Below the pieces are notes generated by a model. It was not told the DNA's origin, searched no databases, and saw nothing but the letters and a program-made list of their open reading frames with translations. Positions 19,630-28,328 of a stretch of 64,000 nt of DNA are shown here, piece by piece (position 1 is the stretch's first letter; each line of letters begins with the position of its first letter). Source of the DNA: Synechococcus sp. CS-1331 (GTDB lineage: Bacteria > Cyanobacteriota > Cyanobacteriia > PCC-6307 > Cyanobiaceae); assembly GCA_025127975.1 (NCBI GenBank), contig JAHLYQ010000040.1, positions 1-64,000 on the forward strand, given 5' to 3'. Made by a program: the position numbers and the translations under genes.

Positions 19630-20091
19630 ATGCCTCTGCTGCTCTCCGGTCGAGGTTTTAAGCGGGATCTTGAACAGGCTGGGGCCCTGGCACTGTTTGC
19701 CCCCCTGGAGGGTGGGGCCGAGACCCGCCTGCTGCGGCGGCTGCGGGCCGCGGGCTACCGGGCCCAGCTCAGCTCAGCTCGAGGATTGGGCGATCCGGAG
19801 GTCTTCCTGTTTCAGCTCCACGGCGTACGCCCACCCCATCTGGGTCACCAGAGCGTGGGGAGGGGGGCCGCGGTGGGTGAGGTCCAGAGGGTGATGCCCC
19901 AGTTGGGGGCCCTGCTGGAGGGCAGCCAGCCGATCTTGCTTTGGCTGCTTGAGGGTCAGGTGCTCTCCCAGGCGGAGCTCGGCTCCCTGGTGGCGCTTTG
20001 CCGGCGGGAGCCGCGGCTGAAGTTGGTGGTGGAGATGGGGGGCGCTCGGGCCCTGCGCTGGCAGCCCCTTGAGCAATTGCTTGGTGCCTGA
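19630..20091 (+). CDS. ndhN: NAD(P)H-quinone oxidoreductase subunit N
   Basis: A 153-residue peripheral subunit of the cyanobacterial NDH-1 complex, which feeds electrons from ferredoxin into plastoquinone for respiration and cyclic flow. The NdhN core is plain: [38 protein letters not shown] and [16 protein letters not shown]. The ATG at 19630 ([10 protein letters not shown]) is the family start. The downstream ldpA frame overlaps its 3' end by 23 bases. Confidence 0.97.
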   Translation: MPLLLSGRGFKRDLEQAGALALFAPLEGGAETRLLRRLRAAGYRAQLSSARGLGDPEVFLFQLHGVRPPHLGHQSVGRGAAVGEVQRVMPQLGALLEGSQPILLWLLEGQVLSQAELGSLVALCRREPRLKLVVEMGGARALRWQPLEQLLGA

Positions 20092-21121
20092 AGGCCTGGA
20101 GCCGGAAGCGGCCCTGGCCCGGGGCCACTGGGTCAAGCTGATTTGCGGCGCCAGCAACCAGGATCTGGCGGCCATAGAGGATCTCAGCGGCATCTTTGCC
20201 CTGGCCGGGGTTCATTGCATCGATGCGGCCGCCGACCCTGCCGTGGTGGCGGCCATCCGTCGCGGCTTGGCCTGGGCTGGGGCCAGGGGCTCTGGACGGC
20301 CCTGGTTGATGCTGAGCCTCAGTGATGGGGCCGATCCCCATTTCCGCAAGGCCTGGTTCGATCCCCGTCGCTGCCCGAAAACCTGTTCCCGCCCCTGCGA
20401 ACGGGTCTGTCCAGCCCTTGCCATTGGGGTGGCGGCCACCGGGGAACCTGGGGTGCTGGCCGAGCGCTGCTACGGCTGCGGCAGGTGTCTACCGGCCTGT
20501 CCCCATCACTTGATCGAGGAGCGGGGGCAGGTGTTGGCTGGGGAGGGGGTGGCGCCCCTGCTGGCCCAGCTGCGGCCCGATGCGGTGGAGCTCCACACCC
20601 AGCCGGGTCGGGGGGTGGCCTTTGCTGAGCGGGTGGCCCAGTTGGTTGCCAGCGGGGTTCCCTTGCGGCGGGTGGCGGTGAGCGCTGGTCTGGAGGGCAC
20701 GGCCCAGTCGTCGCGCCAGCTGGCTGCGGAGCTCTGGCAACGGTTCGGCGTGCTGCGCAGGGAGGGCATGCTCCCTCTCTGGCAGCTTGATGGCCGGCCG
20801 ATGAGTGGCGACGTGGGGGCAGGCACGGCCGCTGCGGCCGTCGGCCTGGCCGCGGCCGTGCTGCCCCTGGCACCGCCTGGCCCGGTGCAGTTGGCGGGGG
20901 GAACCAATGCCCATACGCTCCTCCAATTGGCGGCCAGGGCCCCATTGCGGCGCCAGATCGCCGGGGTGGCCTTTGGGGGGGTGGCCCGTCGGCTGCTGCA
21001 ACCGCTGCTGCTGGAAGCCCAGCACCGGGGCCGGTCCCTGCTGGCCGATGGGCTGCTCTGGCCCCAGGCCTTGCGGCTGGCCCAGGGCCTGGTCAATCCC
21101 TGGTTAGAACGGGTGGAGTGA
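20069..21121 (+). CDS. ldpA: Light-dependent period protein LdpA-like iron-sulfur protein
   Basis: Homologue of LdpA, an iron-sulfur protein that in Synechococcus elongatus adjusts circadian period to light and redox state. Two ferredoxin-type cysteine clusters are visible: [14 protein letters not shown] near residue 100 and [12 protein letters not shown] near residue 135, enough for two 4Fe-4S centres. The rest looks like a TIM-barrel-type LdpA C-terminal domain. The start is ambiguous: TTG 20069 (overlapping ndhN), TTG 20081 or GTG 20084; the overlap suggests coupling. Its stop overlaps the next gene's start. 350 residues from the first start. Confidence 0.9.
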   Translation: MSNCLVPEGLEPEAALARGHWVKLICGASNQDLAAIEDLSGIFALAGVHCIDAAADPAVVAAIRRGLAWAGARGSGRPWLMLSLSDGADPHFRKAWFDPRRCPKTCSRPCERVCPALAIGVAATGEPGVLAERCYGCGRCLPACPHHLIEERGQVLAGEGVAPLLAQLRPDAVELHTQPGRGVAFAERVAQLVASGVPLRRVAVSAGLEGTAQSSRQLAAELWQRFGVLRREGMLPLWQLDGRPMSGDVGAGTAAAAVGLAAAVLPLAPPGPVQLAGGTNAHTLLQLAARAPLRRQIAGVAFGGVARRLLQPLLLEAQHRGRSLLADGLLWPQALRLAQGLVNPWLERVE

Positions 21122-22815
21122 ACCGGCCCCAGCGCGTCACCGACGATCTCGATCGCCTGCTGGAGGTGCTGCCCCAGGTGGTGCAGACCTGCCTGGCCAG
21201 CGAGGCTGCGCGGGATCAGCTGATCGAGGTGGTGCTGGATCTGGGCCGGGTGCCAGAGGCGCGCTACCCCGCCCGGGCGGTCAGCTTGGGGGCGGAGCCC
21301 CTGGGTCGGCTCGAGTTGGCAGCAGTGGTGGAGAGGGTTGGGGCCTTCGGCGGTGACAACCGCGCCGGCATCGAGCGCACCCTGCATCGGATCAGTGCGA
21401 TCCGCAACCGCAGTGGGGAGATCGTCGGCCTCACCTGCCGAGTGGGCCGCTCCGTGTTCGGCACGGTGGCGATGGTGCGCGATCTGCTCGATGGGGGCGA
21501 CTCCCTGCTGTTGATGGGTCGCCCTGGTGTGGGCAAAACCACCGCTCTGCGGGAGATCGCCCGGGTGCTGGCCGACGACCTGGGCAAGCGGGTCGTGGTG
21601 ATTGACACCAGCAACGAGATCGCCGGCGACGGTGACATCCCCCACCCAGCCATTGGTCGGGCCAGGCGCATGCAGGTGGCAAGGCCCGAGCTGCAGCACC
21701 AGGTGATGATCGAGGCGGTGGAAAATCACATGCCCGAAGTCATCGTGATTGATGAGATCGGCACCGAATTGGAGGCCCAGGCGGCCCGCACGATCGCCGA
21801 GCGGGGCGTGATGCTCGTGGCCACTGCCCACGGCAATGAGCTGACCAACCTGATCAAAAATCCCACCCTCTGCGACCTGGTGGGCGGCATCCAGTCGGTG
21901 ACCCTGGGGGATGAGGAGGCGCGCCGGCGCCGCACCCAGAAAACAGTGCTGGAAAGGGCGGCTGATCCCACCTTCCCCTTGGCGGTGGAGATGCACAGCC
22001 GCCACCGCTGGCTCGTGCATCGCGATGTGGCTCGCACGGTCGATCTGTTGCTGCGGGGCCAGAGCGCCCGCCCCGAAATCCGAGAGCTTGGGGCGGGCGG
22101 AGAGTTGCGGTTGCAGGAGAGCCCATCGCCATCTGCGTCGCCATCCCCATCTGCATCGCCATCTTTATCGCCATTGCGATCCCCATCTAGATCCCCATCC
22201 CCATCTAGATCCCCCGGCCTGGCTCCCCGACCCCTGAGTCGGCCCGAGGCTCCCTCCAGCCCCCCGGTTGGCGTCGAGCCAGCCTGTTCCAGCCCCGCCC
22301 CTGCTGCGCCGCCCCTGCTGCGCCTGTACGGGGTGGGAATCGGCCGCAGCCTGCTGGAGCAGGTCGGGCGGGCCCGCCAGTTGGCTGTGGAGGTGGTGGG
22401 CAGCGTGGAGTTGGCCGATGCGGTGCTCAGCTTGCGCCATGAGCTCGGCCGTGATCCCCGTGTGCGCCGGCAGGCCCAGGAGCTTGGCCTGCCGATCCTG
22501 GTGTTGAAATCTGCGGCCCAGCCCCAGCTGCAGCGGGCCATGGAGCGGTTGCTCGAGCGGCACCGCCAGCAGCACGCCGATCCGGATTCAACCGCTGCGC
22601 CGCCCTGTCTTCAGGGTGACGATGCCCACGCTGGCCTGGAGGAATGTCGGCTGGCGGTGGAGCGGGTGGTGCTGCCCCATGGCCAGCCCGTCGAGCTGTT
22701 GCCCCGCAGCCCTCGGGTGCGCCTGTTGCAGGCCGAACTGGCCGGCCGCTATCGGTTGCGCACCGCCGAGTTTGGTCGAGGGGGGGAGCAACGGCTGCGG
22801 GTGTTTCCGGCTTGA
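21118..22815 (+). CDS. AAA ATPase with C-terminal R3H-like domain (Ycf45 family)
   Basis: A 565-residue SpoIIIAA/Ycf45-type ATPase. Walker A GRPGVGKTT is at about 134-142 and Walker B VIVIDEIG at about 207-214, followed by the conserved ATAHGNEL. Residues about 334-366 are a Ser-Pro-Arg low-complexity linker encoded by a degenerate CCATCN repeat. The C-terminal R3H-like end includes RVRLLQAELAGRYRLRTAEF; the His usual in R3H seems to be replaced (LQAEL where LQHEL is common). Function in cyanobacteria is unknown to me; R3H suggests single-stranded nucleic-acid binding. Overlaps ldpA by four bases. Confidence 0.88.
   Translation: MNRPQRVTDDLDRLLEVLPQVVQTCLASEAARDQLIEVVLDLGRVPEARYPARAVSLGAEPLGRLELAAVVERVGAFGGDNRAGIERTLHRISAIRNRSGEIVGLTCRVGRSVFGTVAMVRDLLDGGDSLLLMGRPGVGKTTALREIARVLADDLGKRVVVIDTSNEIAGDGDIPHPAIGRARRMQVARPELQHQVMIEAVENHMPEVIVIDEIGTELEAQAARTIAERGVMLVATAHGNELTNLIKNPTLCDLVGGIQSVTLGDEEARRRRTQKTVLERAADPTFPLAVEMHSRHRWLVHRDVARTVDLLLRGQSARPEIRELGAGGELRLQESPSPSASPSPSASPSLSPLRSPSRSPSPSRSPGLAPRPLSRPEAPSSPPVGVEPACSSPAPAAPPLLRLYGVGIGRSLLEQVGRARQLAVEVVGSVELADAVLSLRHELGRDPRVRRQAQELGLPILVLKSAAQPQLQRAMERLLERHRQQHADPDSTAAPPCLQGDDAHAGLEECRLAVERVVLPHGQPVELLPRSPRVRLLQAELAGRYRLRTAEFGRGGEQRLRVFPA
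22117..22215 (+). repeat. Degenerate six-base repeat encoding a Ser-Pro linker
   Basis: About 16 units related to CCATCN/CCATCT follow one another in frame and encode alternating SP, SA, SR and SL dipeptides. Interrupted copies such as ATCCCCATCTAG recur. The tract is a likely slippage hotspot and should vary between strains. Confidence 0.8.
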
Positions 22816-22839
22816 TTTCCCTGTCTGCCCGGGTCGCGG

Positions 22840-22870
22840 TTGACGAAGGACCGGCCGCTATGGGTAACTA
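22840..22870 (+). promoter_or_regulatory. Possible promoter of tRNA-Gln
   Basis: TTGACG at 22840 and TAACTA at 22865 resemble -35 and -10 boxes with a 19-base spacer, ending 27 bases before the tRNA. The spacer is slightly long, so this is a suggestion only. Confidence 0.4.
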
Positions 22871-22897
22871 TCTAGGCACCGGCCCGGCCGGATGCAT

Positions 22898-22969
22898 TGG
22901 GTCGTCGCCAAGTGGTAAGGCAGCGGGTTTTGGTCCCGCCATTCCTAGGTTCGAATCCTAGCGACCCAG
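22898..22969 (+). tRNA. tRNA-Gln (UUG)
   Basis: Folds as a 72-nt tRNA with acceptor stem TGGGTCG/CGACCCA, anticodon TTG within TTTTGGT, and T-loop GGTTCGAATCC. The discriminator is G and CCA is not encoded. It lies 12 bases ahead of the HAD hydrolase gene. Confidence 0.95.
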
Positions 22970-22981
22970 TTTTGAGGCCCC

Positions 22982-23746
22982 ATGCCGCCGGCATTCGATT
23001 CCCCTACCCCCTTGGTCGTCTTTGACTTCGACGGCGTGCTGGTGGATGGCATGCCCGAATACTGGTGGGCCGCCAGGACTGCGGCGCTGCAGCTGGCCCC
23101 CAGGCTGCAGCTCCCAGAATCGGCGCCTGCTGCCTTTGGGCGCTTGCGGCCCCTGATCCACAAGGGCTGGGAGATGGTCCTGATGGCCGCAGAGCTGGGC
23201 CGGGACGAGCTCGACATAGAACACCTATTGAACGATTACCCAGCTGCCCTGGCCTCTGCCCTGGCTCGCTGGAATTGGCCCGCTGGCCTGCTGCAGCAGC
23301 AGCTGGAGCAGGTGCGAGCTGGCGCCATTGGCATCGATGAAGCGGGCTGGTTGGCCCGCCACCGGTTTTACCCCGGGGTTAAACAGCGGCTGGTGCGTTT
23401 GGCCGAGGACGGGGCGGCCTGGGCCGTGCTCACCACCAAGGGTGCCCTATTCGCCGCCAGGCTCCTGGAGGCTGCGGGGCTCAGGCCTGAAGCTCTTTTT
23501 GGCCACGAGCAGGGGAGCAAGGTCGAGGTGCTGCGGCATCTCCAGACCCAAGGGCGTCCCCTCTGGTTCGTCGAGGACCGTCGCCCGACGCTGGAGGCGG
23601 TGCGGGCTGATCCGGAGCTGGCCATGGTGCGCTGTTTCCTGGTGAGTTGGGGCTACCTGGTCCCGGGGGATGGCCAGGACCTGCCGCCCACCATTGGCTG
23701 GCTCACTCCGGAGGCCTTTTCAGCCCCCCTGGCGCAATGGCCCTAG
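22982..23746 (+). CDS. HAD-superfamily hydrolase
   Basis: A 254-residue HAD phosphatase-like protein. Motif I is [11 protein letters not shown] with nucleophile and acid Asp15 and Asp17; motif II Thr is in [12 protein letters not shown]; the motif III Lys is in [10 protein letters not shown]; motif IV is [13 protein letters not shown]. The cap between residues 25 and 115 is helical. The family has been described in cyanobacteria only as hydrolase; the substrate cannot be inferred. It is tucked between tRNA-Gln and recA. Confidence 0.85.
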   Translation: MPPAFDSPTPLVVFDFDGVLVDGMPEYWWAARTAALQLAPRLQLPESAPAAFGRLRPLIHKGWEMVLMAAELGRDELDIEHLLNDYPAALASALARWNWPAGLLQQQLEQVRAGAIGIDEAGWLARHRFYPGVKQRLVRLAEDGAAWAVLTTKGALFAARLLEAAGLRPEALFGHEQGSKVEVLRHLQTQGRPLWFVEDRRPTLEAVRADPELAMVRCFLVSWGYLVPGDGQDLPPTIGWLTPEAFSAPLAQWP

Positions 23747-23754
23747 TCGGTTAG

Positions 23755-23768
23755 AGTACGCCCGTACT
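23755..23768 (+). promoter_or_regulatory. SOS-type (LexA) box upstream of recA
   Basis: AGTACGCCCGTACT is a 14-base sequence with perfect AGTAC/GTACT half-sites. It closely resembles the cyanobacterial LexA operator, usually written RGTACNNNDGTWCB, with C at the D position as the one mismatch. TACTAT at 23765-23770 could be an overlapping -10 box, so bound LexA would block recA transcription. It lies about 155 bases before the recA ATG. Confidence 0.65.
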
Positions 23769-23922
23769 ATGAGCAATTGGTACGCCGGCCCTTTTTGGTG
23801 GCACTTGCTCTCTAGGGGGCGCAGGATTGATTCCTGAGCCCGTCCCCCCTCTCTGCTGGTCTTTTCTGCCCAGTTTCTGACCAGCTTTCCGCCCCGTTTC
23901 CGCCCCGTTTCCAATTGTCGCC

Positions 23923-25119
23923 ATGGCTGCCGATCCCCGCTCCAATTCCCTTTCCTCCCCTTCCTCCAGTTCGTCCGTGTCTTCCTCCTCTTCCGCTTCT
24001 CGCCCGTCTGCCGGTGCTGCCGCTGAGCGTGAGAAGGCCCTGGGGCTGGTGCTCAACCAGATCGAGCGCAATTTCGGCAAGGGTTCGATCATGCGATTGG
24101 GGGATGCTTCCCGCATGAGGGTGGAAACCATCTCCACCGGGGCGCTCACCCTTGATCTGGCCCTGGGTGGCGGCTACCCCAAGGGTCGGGTGGTGGAGGT
24201 TTACGGGCCGGAGAGCTCTGGTAAGACCACCCTCACCTTGCATGCCATTGCCGAGGTGCAGAAGCGCGGCGGTGTGGCCGCTTTTGTGGACGCGGAGCAT
24301 GCCCTCGACCCCGTCTATGCAGCGGCCTTAGGCGTTGACATTGAAAATCTGCTGGTCTCCCAACCGGATACCGGTGAGATGGCCCTGGAGATCGTCGACC
24401 AGCTGGTGCGCTCAGGAGCGGTTGACATCGTGGTGATCGATTCGGTGGCGGCCTTGACCCCCCGCGCTGAAATTGAAGGCGAAATGGGCGACCTGGCTGT
24501 GGGTGCCCAGGCTCGCCTGATGAGCCAGGCCATGCGCAAGATCACTGGCAACATTGGCAAGTCAGGCTGCACGGTGATTTTTCTCAACCAGTTGCGCCAG
24601 AAGATTGGCGTTACCTACGGCAATCCGGAAACCACCACCGGCGGCAACGCCCTCAAGTTTTATGCCTCTGTGCGCCTCGACATCCGCCGGATTCAGACCC
24701 TCAAGCGGGGCACCGAGGAGTACGGCATCCGCGCCAAGGTGAAGGTGGCCAAGAACAAGGTGGCGCCTCCCTTCCGCATTGCTGAGTTCGACATCCTGTT
24801 TGGCCGCGGCATCAGCACCCTGGGCTGCCTGCTGGATCTGGCCGAGGAAACCGGTGTGGTGGTCCGCAAGGGGGCCTGGTATAGCTACGAGGGCGACAAC
24901 ATTGGCCAGGGCCGGGACAACACGATCATCTGGCTGGAGCAGAACCCCAAGCAGGCTGAGCTGATCGAGCAGCTCACCCGCCAGAAACTCAAGGAAGGCT
25001 CCGAAGTGACATCTAACTCGATGAAGCCCCTGGCGGCAGCGGCCAAATCAGCCGCAGCAACTGGCTCCGTAAAGGAGGATTCGGCGACGGAGCTGGCCGA
25101 TCTGCCGGTGGCGAGTTGA
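23923..25119 (+). CDS. recA: Recombinase RecA
   Basis: Catalyses homologous pairing and LexA co-proteolysis. The 398-residue protein has Walker [10 protein letters not shown] at 95-102, the [10 protein letters not shown] segment, [20 protein letters not shown] (Walker B plus loop L1) and the loop L2 region [20 protein letters not shown]. About 30 Ser-rich residues precede the core and are not part of the standard RecA, though picocyanobacterial RecA often has N-terminal extensions; an internal start cannot be excluded. The C-terminus is Lys/Ala-rich and ends with an acidic stretch. Confidence 0.98.
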   Translation: MAADPRSNSLSSPSSSSSVSSSSSASRPSAGAAAEREKALGLVLNQIERNFGKGSIMRLGDASRMRVETISTGALTLDLALGGGYPKGRVVEVYGPESSGKTTLTLHAIAEVQKRGGVAAFVDAEHALDPVYAAALGVDIENLLVSQPDTGEMALEIVDQLVRSGAVDIVVIDSVAALTPRAEIEGEMGDLAVGAQARLMSQAMRKITGNIGKSGCTVIFLNQLRQKIGVTYGNPETTTGGNALKFYASVRLDIRRIQTLKRGTEEYGIRAKVKVAKNKVAPPFRIAEFDILFGRGISTLGCLLDLAEETGVVVRKGAWYSYEGDNIGQGRDNTIIWLEQNPKQAELIEQLTRQKLKEGSEVTSNSMKPLAAAAKSAAATGSVKEDSATELADLPVAS

Positions 25120-25152
25120 GCAAGTCAGCTCAGCCCCCGGCCAATCCAGGCC

Positions 25153-25551
25153 TCAGGGGCGGCTGAAAGCGCCCTTGGATCGGCCAGGGAGCCCCGGGGA
25201 TGGAGCTGACTTGCTCGGGGCGTTGGGGCTCTGCAGCACCTGGGCCAGGCGCTGAAGCTCCTGGATGGCTTCGGCCCCCTCCAGCTTGACCAATTCGTGG
25301 CCGTCGTGGGATTCGACCCAGCTGATGCCGAAATCGGACACCAGAAAACGCACCATGTGCCTGGTGTCCAGGTTGGCCACAAAAGAGGCGCCGTGGCCGT
25401 CACGGCCATCACCGCAGATGTAGCAGGTAGCAGCGATGCCGCGTTCCTGCAGGCTTTTGGCCAGGGCCTGGAGGCTCATCACCAGGTCTTGAACTACCGA
25501 CCGGTATTGCTCGGCAAGGCGTGGAAACACGGCAGCGACCCCAGTGGCCAC
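25153..25551 (-). CDS. DUF1815 family protein
   Basis: A 132-residue conserved cyanobacterial protein of unknown function. The core is FPRLAEQYRSVVQDLVMSLQ followed by CYICGDGRDGHGASFVAN, which holds two Cys residues, and a Ser/Pro-rich tail. Start at 25551 gives MATGVAAVF; the family usually begins at the MFxRLAEQ stretch, so an internal start is possible. It converges on recA. Confidence 0.85.
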   Translation of the reverse strand: MATGVAAVFPRLAEQYRSVVQDLVMSLQALAKSLQERGIAATCYICGDGRDGHGASFVANLDTRHMVRFLVSDFGISWVESHDGHELVKLEGAEAIQELQRLAQVLQSPNAPSKSAPSPGLPGRSKGAFSRP

Positions 25552-25583
25552 CCATCATAATGTTTTCTTCAGAATCTGGCGAA

Positions 25584-25832
25584 TCAGCCGTCGGCCAACG
25601 TCCACCAGCCCGCGGCGGGCCCGATGAAACGAACCGCCACCCAGAAGAGCACCAGGGCTCCGATGCCCACCCAGGCCGCCTTGGTGGTGAGTTTTACGAA
25701 GCGATCCGCCTGGTTGCGGCTGAGGGGTAGCCAGGCAACGATGCGCGGCGAAGTATCGGCTGGCCTGGCGCCTGATGACTTGATTCCCTTCGGTGGCAGG
25801 CCCTGGCTGCTGCGGCGCTTTGCTTCCCCCAT
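25584..25832 (-). CDS. DUF2839 family membrane protein
   Basis: An 82-residue protein with the family opening MGEAKRRSSQGLPPKG and one predicted transmembrane helix near residues 53-72 (AWVGIGALVLFWVAVRFIG). The start is the ATG at 25832; the longer frame upstream is antisense noise of the helicase-like gene. Function unknown; widely conserved in cyanobacteria. Confidence 0.88.
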   Translation of the reverse strand: MGEAKRRSSQGLPPKGIKSSGARPADTSPRIVAWLPLSRNQADRFVKLTTKAAWVGIGALVLFWVAVRFIGPAAGWWTLADG

Positions 25833-25870
25833 TGCTTCAGCGTCTCCTTTGGTGCGGTGAGCAATTAAAG

Positions 25871-27310
25871 CTAGTGAGGCAGCAGGCGTCTGAGGCTCAC
25901 CCAGGGTTCCAGAGCGAGTAAGACCTGGCGCCCCCAGCTCCGCCCGCGCAGGCGGCCATCCAGAATCGCGAGCCTGCCCCCTTGGCGACGCAGGCCGGCA
26001 ACCCCCAGTTCCAGTCGATTGAGGCCATCGGGGAGCAGGAATTCCCGAAACCAGTCTTGCCCTGACTGACGCATGGCCAGCACCCGGGCGGCGGTGAGGG
26101 GATCTTCCAGGCTGGCGATCGGCAGTAAGGCCACCACGATCTGGCCGGGTAGCGGTAGCCGTTGCTGCTGGTTGAGCCACCAGTCCCAGCGGGCACAGAT
26201 CACCCCATTGCTCTCGGGAGCGGTGTGCTCGTGAACCACCCGACTGCCGAATTCAGCAGCCAGCCCACTTGTGAGGTTGAGGCGCAGGGCTTCGTCATCG
26301 ATCAGCACCACCGTTACCCCCCCTTGGCCAAGCACCAGCCTGCGAGCGTGGTCCAGCAGGTGCTGGCCGTAATGGGGGCTGTTGGGCAGGGGTTGGCGAA
26401 GGGGGGCATAGAGGGGCAGGGGGTCGGCCAGGGGCGGATCTCCCAGGTTCACGGTCACGTTGGGCTGCAGGCCCAGCTCCACAGAGGGCCCCCTGGACAA
26501 TTGGCCCAGCACCACCGCACCGCGCCGGATCAGCAGGCCCTTCAGGGCCGCCAGGGGGTCCAGCGGTTGGCGATGTAATTGCCATTGCAGCAGCTGGGGA
26601 TTGACCTGGGCCCAGCTGGTCCAACCGCTTCCCCTGGCGGCCAGCCAGGCTGGCCAGGGGGCGGGCAGGGGTTCGAGTATCTGCAGCAGGTGACGCAGGG
26701 GTGCTTCGTCTTCAGGCGCCAGTCCCACCAGCTGGTTGGGGTGAGCAGGATGGCTGAGGATGAGCCGGTTGAGGCGCTCGTGCAGGCTCAGCAGGCTCGC
26801 TTCTGCCGTGGGCTGGGCCCGGCGTAACTGGTCCCAGTGCTGGGGCGTCAGCACCACCTCCAGGGCCTCCCTGAGCAGGTTGTCGAGATGTTCGGCCTCT
26901 GGCAGCACCAGTTGCCTCTCCCCGAGCCAGCCCTGCTGCCAGGCCCCCACCAGCTGCCGGTGATTCAAAAGCCAGACGCGGCCATCGGCAGGTGGATGGT
27001 CCCCCTCAAAACAGGCCATAGCCAGGCTCGGGTCGGCCCTCCCCAGCCGGGGCAGTTCTACCTGCAGCAAGCGTTGGCGGGTGCCATCGCTAACCACCAG
27101 GGCCAGGGGGCATTCACTCAGGGCCAGGGGCACCAACAGGCTGATCCACCAGCTGGGATCGCAGCCCGGGGCAAGCCGCACAAAGGTGTGGTCGCTACGG
27201 CGCAGGCTGCGGGCCACCAGGCGACTGAGGCTCAGGTGGTGGGGCCAGGGTTCGCACCCTTCCCGTGCAAGCAGGGCCTTGAGTTGGTGGTGGGCGCGGG
27301 CTTCGAGCAT
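25871..27310 (-). CDS. DinG-like helicase relative without visible ATPase motifs
   Basis: A 479-residue protein that aligns in outline with DinG/XPD-type helicases: VWLLNHRQLV resembles the motif around VVNHALL, and the C-terminal GLRRQGGRLAILDGRLRGRS and SWGRQVLLALEPW resemble motif VI and the end of DinG. The key residues are missing: where Walker A would be it has RLAPGCDPSWW with no GKS/T, and the DEAH box reads LVLPEAEHLDN. It is therefore probably not an active ATPase. Similar proteins in picocyanobacteria are usually named ATP-dependent helicase. ATG at 27310 chosen; the frame upstream is antisense to tyrA. Confidence 0.7.
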   Translation of the reverse strand: MLEARAHHQLKALLAREGCEPWPHHLSLSRLVARSLRRSDHTFVRLAPGCDPSWWISLLVPLALSECPLALVVSDGTRQRLLQVELPRLGRADPSLAMACFEGDHPPADGRVWLLNHRQLVGAWQQGWLGERQLVLPEAEHLDNLLREALEVVLTPQHWDQLRRAQPTAEASLLSLHERLNRLILSHPAHPNQLVGLAPEDEAPLRHLLQILEPLPAPWPAWLAARGSGWTSWAQVNPQLLQWQLHRQPLDPLAALKGLLIRRGAVVLGQLSRGPSVELGLQPNVTVNLGDPPLADPLPLYAPLRQPLPNSPHYGQHLLDHARRLVLGQGGVTVVLIDDEALRLNLTSGLAAEFGSRVVHEHTAPESNGVICARWDWWLNQQQRLPLPGQIVVALLPIASLEDPLTAARVLAMRQSGQDWFREFLLPDGLNRLELGVAGLRRQGGRLAILDGRLRGRSWGRQVLLALEPWVSLRRLLPH

Positions 27311-27376
27311 TCCCAGGCGGCCAACAGGATCGGATCGTAGGAAGCTGGCTACACGATTCCTGTCTGTGGATGCTCG

Positions 27377-28300
27377 ATGGCGTCTGTTTCCCTGCCCGAT
27401 AGCAGCGATGGCCTGGCGCCGGATCCCTGGCGCCAGCAACCCGTGGGTGTGGTGGGCCTGGGGTTGATCGGCGGTTCCCTGGGATTGGATCTGCAGCGGC
27501 TTGGCATTGGGGTTCGGGGCCTGGTACATCGCGCCACCACCGCCGAGCGCGCCCGCCAGAGGGGCCTGGCAACGGAGGTGAGCACCGATCCCGCCGTGCT
27601 GGCTCCCTGTGGCCTGGTGGTGCTGGCCCTGCCCCTTGATCAACTGTTGGACCCCGATCCCGGCCTGCTGGCGGCCCTGCCGCCCCAGGCGGTGATCACT
27701 GATGTGGGCTCGGTGAAGGAGCCGGTGCTGGAGCGCTGGCGGGCTCTGCATCCGCGATTTGTGGCCAGCCATCCCATGGCGGGTAACGCTGAGGCGGGAG
27801 TGGAGGCAGGGGTGGTGGGCCTGTTTCGCCAGCGCCCCTGGGTGGCCACGCCGGAGGCTGGCACCGACCTGGAAGCCCTGGGGGTGGTGCGGAATCTGGC
27901 GGAGCTCGTGGGGGCCCGCTGGCTCACCTGCCCAGCTGGGGACCATGACCAGGCGGTGGCAATGATTTCCCATCTGCCCGTGCTGTTGGGGGCGGCCCTG
28001 TTGCGGGCAGCAGATTCAGGCGTGGCCCCGCCGAAGCTGGTGCGCCAGCTGGCTTCGAGTGGATTTGCCGACACCACGCGGGTGGGGGGGGGCAACCCGC
28101 AGCTGGGCTCCCTGATGGCTCGCTGCAATCGTGATGCCCTGTTGGCAGCCCTCGCCGCCTATCGCCAGCAACTTGGCGAGTTGGAGGATTTGCTGCAGCG
28201 GGGTGATTGGGCTGCGCTGCAGCGGCAACTGGAGGGCTGCCACCAGTTGCGGCCCCAGTTTGTGGGCCCGAGCCCCCCTGCAGAAACAGGTAGCTCCTAA
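27377..28300 (+). CDS. tyrA: Prephenate/arogenate dehydrogenase
   Basis: Oxidative decarboxylation in tyrosine synthesis; cyanobacterial enzymes usually use arogenate. The Rossmann motif is GVVGLGLIGGSLG at about 23-35. ASHPMAGNAEAGVEAGV carries the substrate-binding His, and GDHDQAVAMISHLPVLLGAA is typical. 307 residues is normal. It is divergent from the helicase relative and converges with crtD. Confidence 0.93.
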   Translation: MASVSLPDSSDGLAPDPWRQQPVGVVGLGLIGGSLGLDLQRLGIGVRGLVHRATTAERARQRGLATEVSTDPAVLAPCGLVVLALPLDQLLDPDPGLLAALPPQAVITDVGSVKEPVLERWRALHPRFVASHPMAGNAEAGVEAGVVGLFRQRPWVATPEAGTDLEALGVVRNLAELVGARWLTCPAGDHDQAVAMISHLPVLLGAALLRAADSGVAPPKLVRQLASSGFADTTRVGGGNPQLGSLMARCNRDALLAALAAYRQQLGELEDLLQRGDWAALQRQLEGCHQLRPQFVGPSPPAETGSS

Positions 28301-28328
28301 ACTGAGCGCCGGAACCGAGCTCCAGAAC

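Noticed and set aside
20506..22020. 504-codon open frame on the minus strand opposite ldpA and the AAA ATPase
   Set aside because: It mirrors well-supported genes on the other strand; its Gly/Ala/Pro/Gln/His-rich product has no family. High GC makes stops rare in antisense frames.
27311..27973. N-terminal extension of the helicase-like frame
   Set aside because: Antisense to tyrA and low complexity; the conserved part begins at the ATG at 27310.
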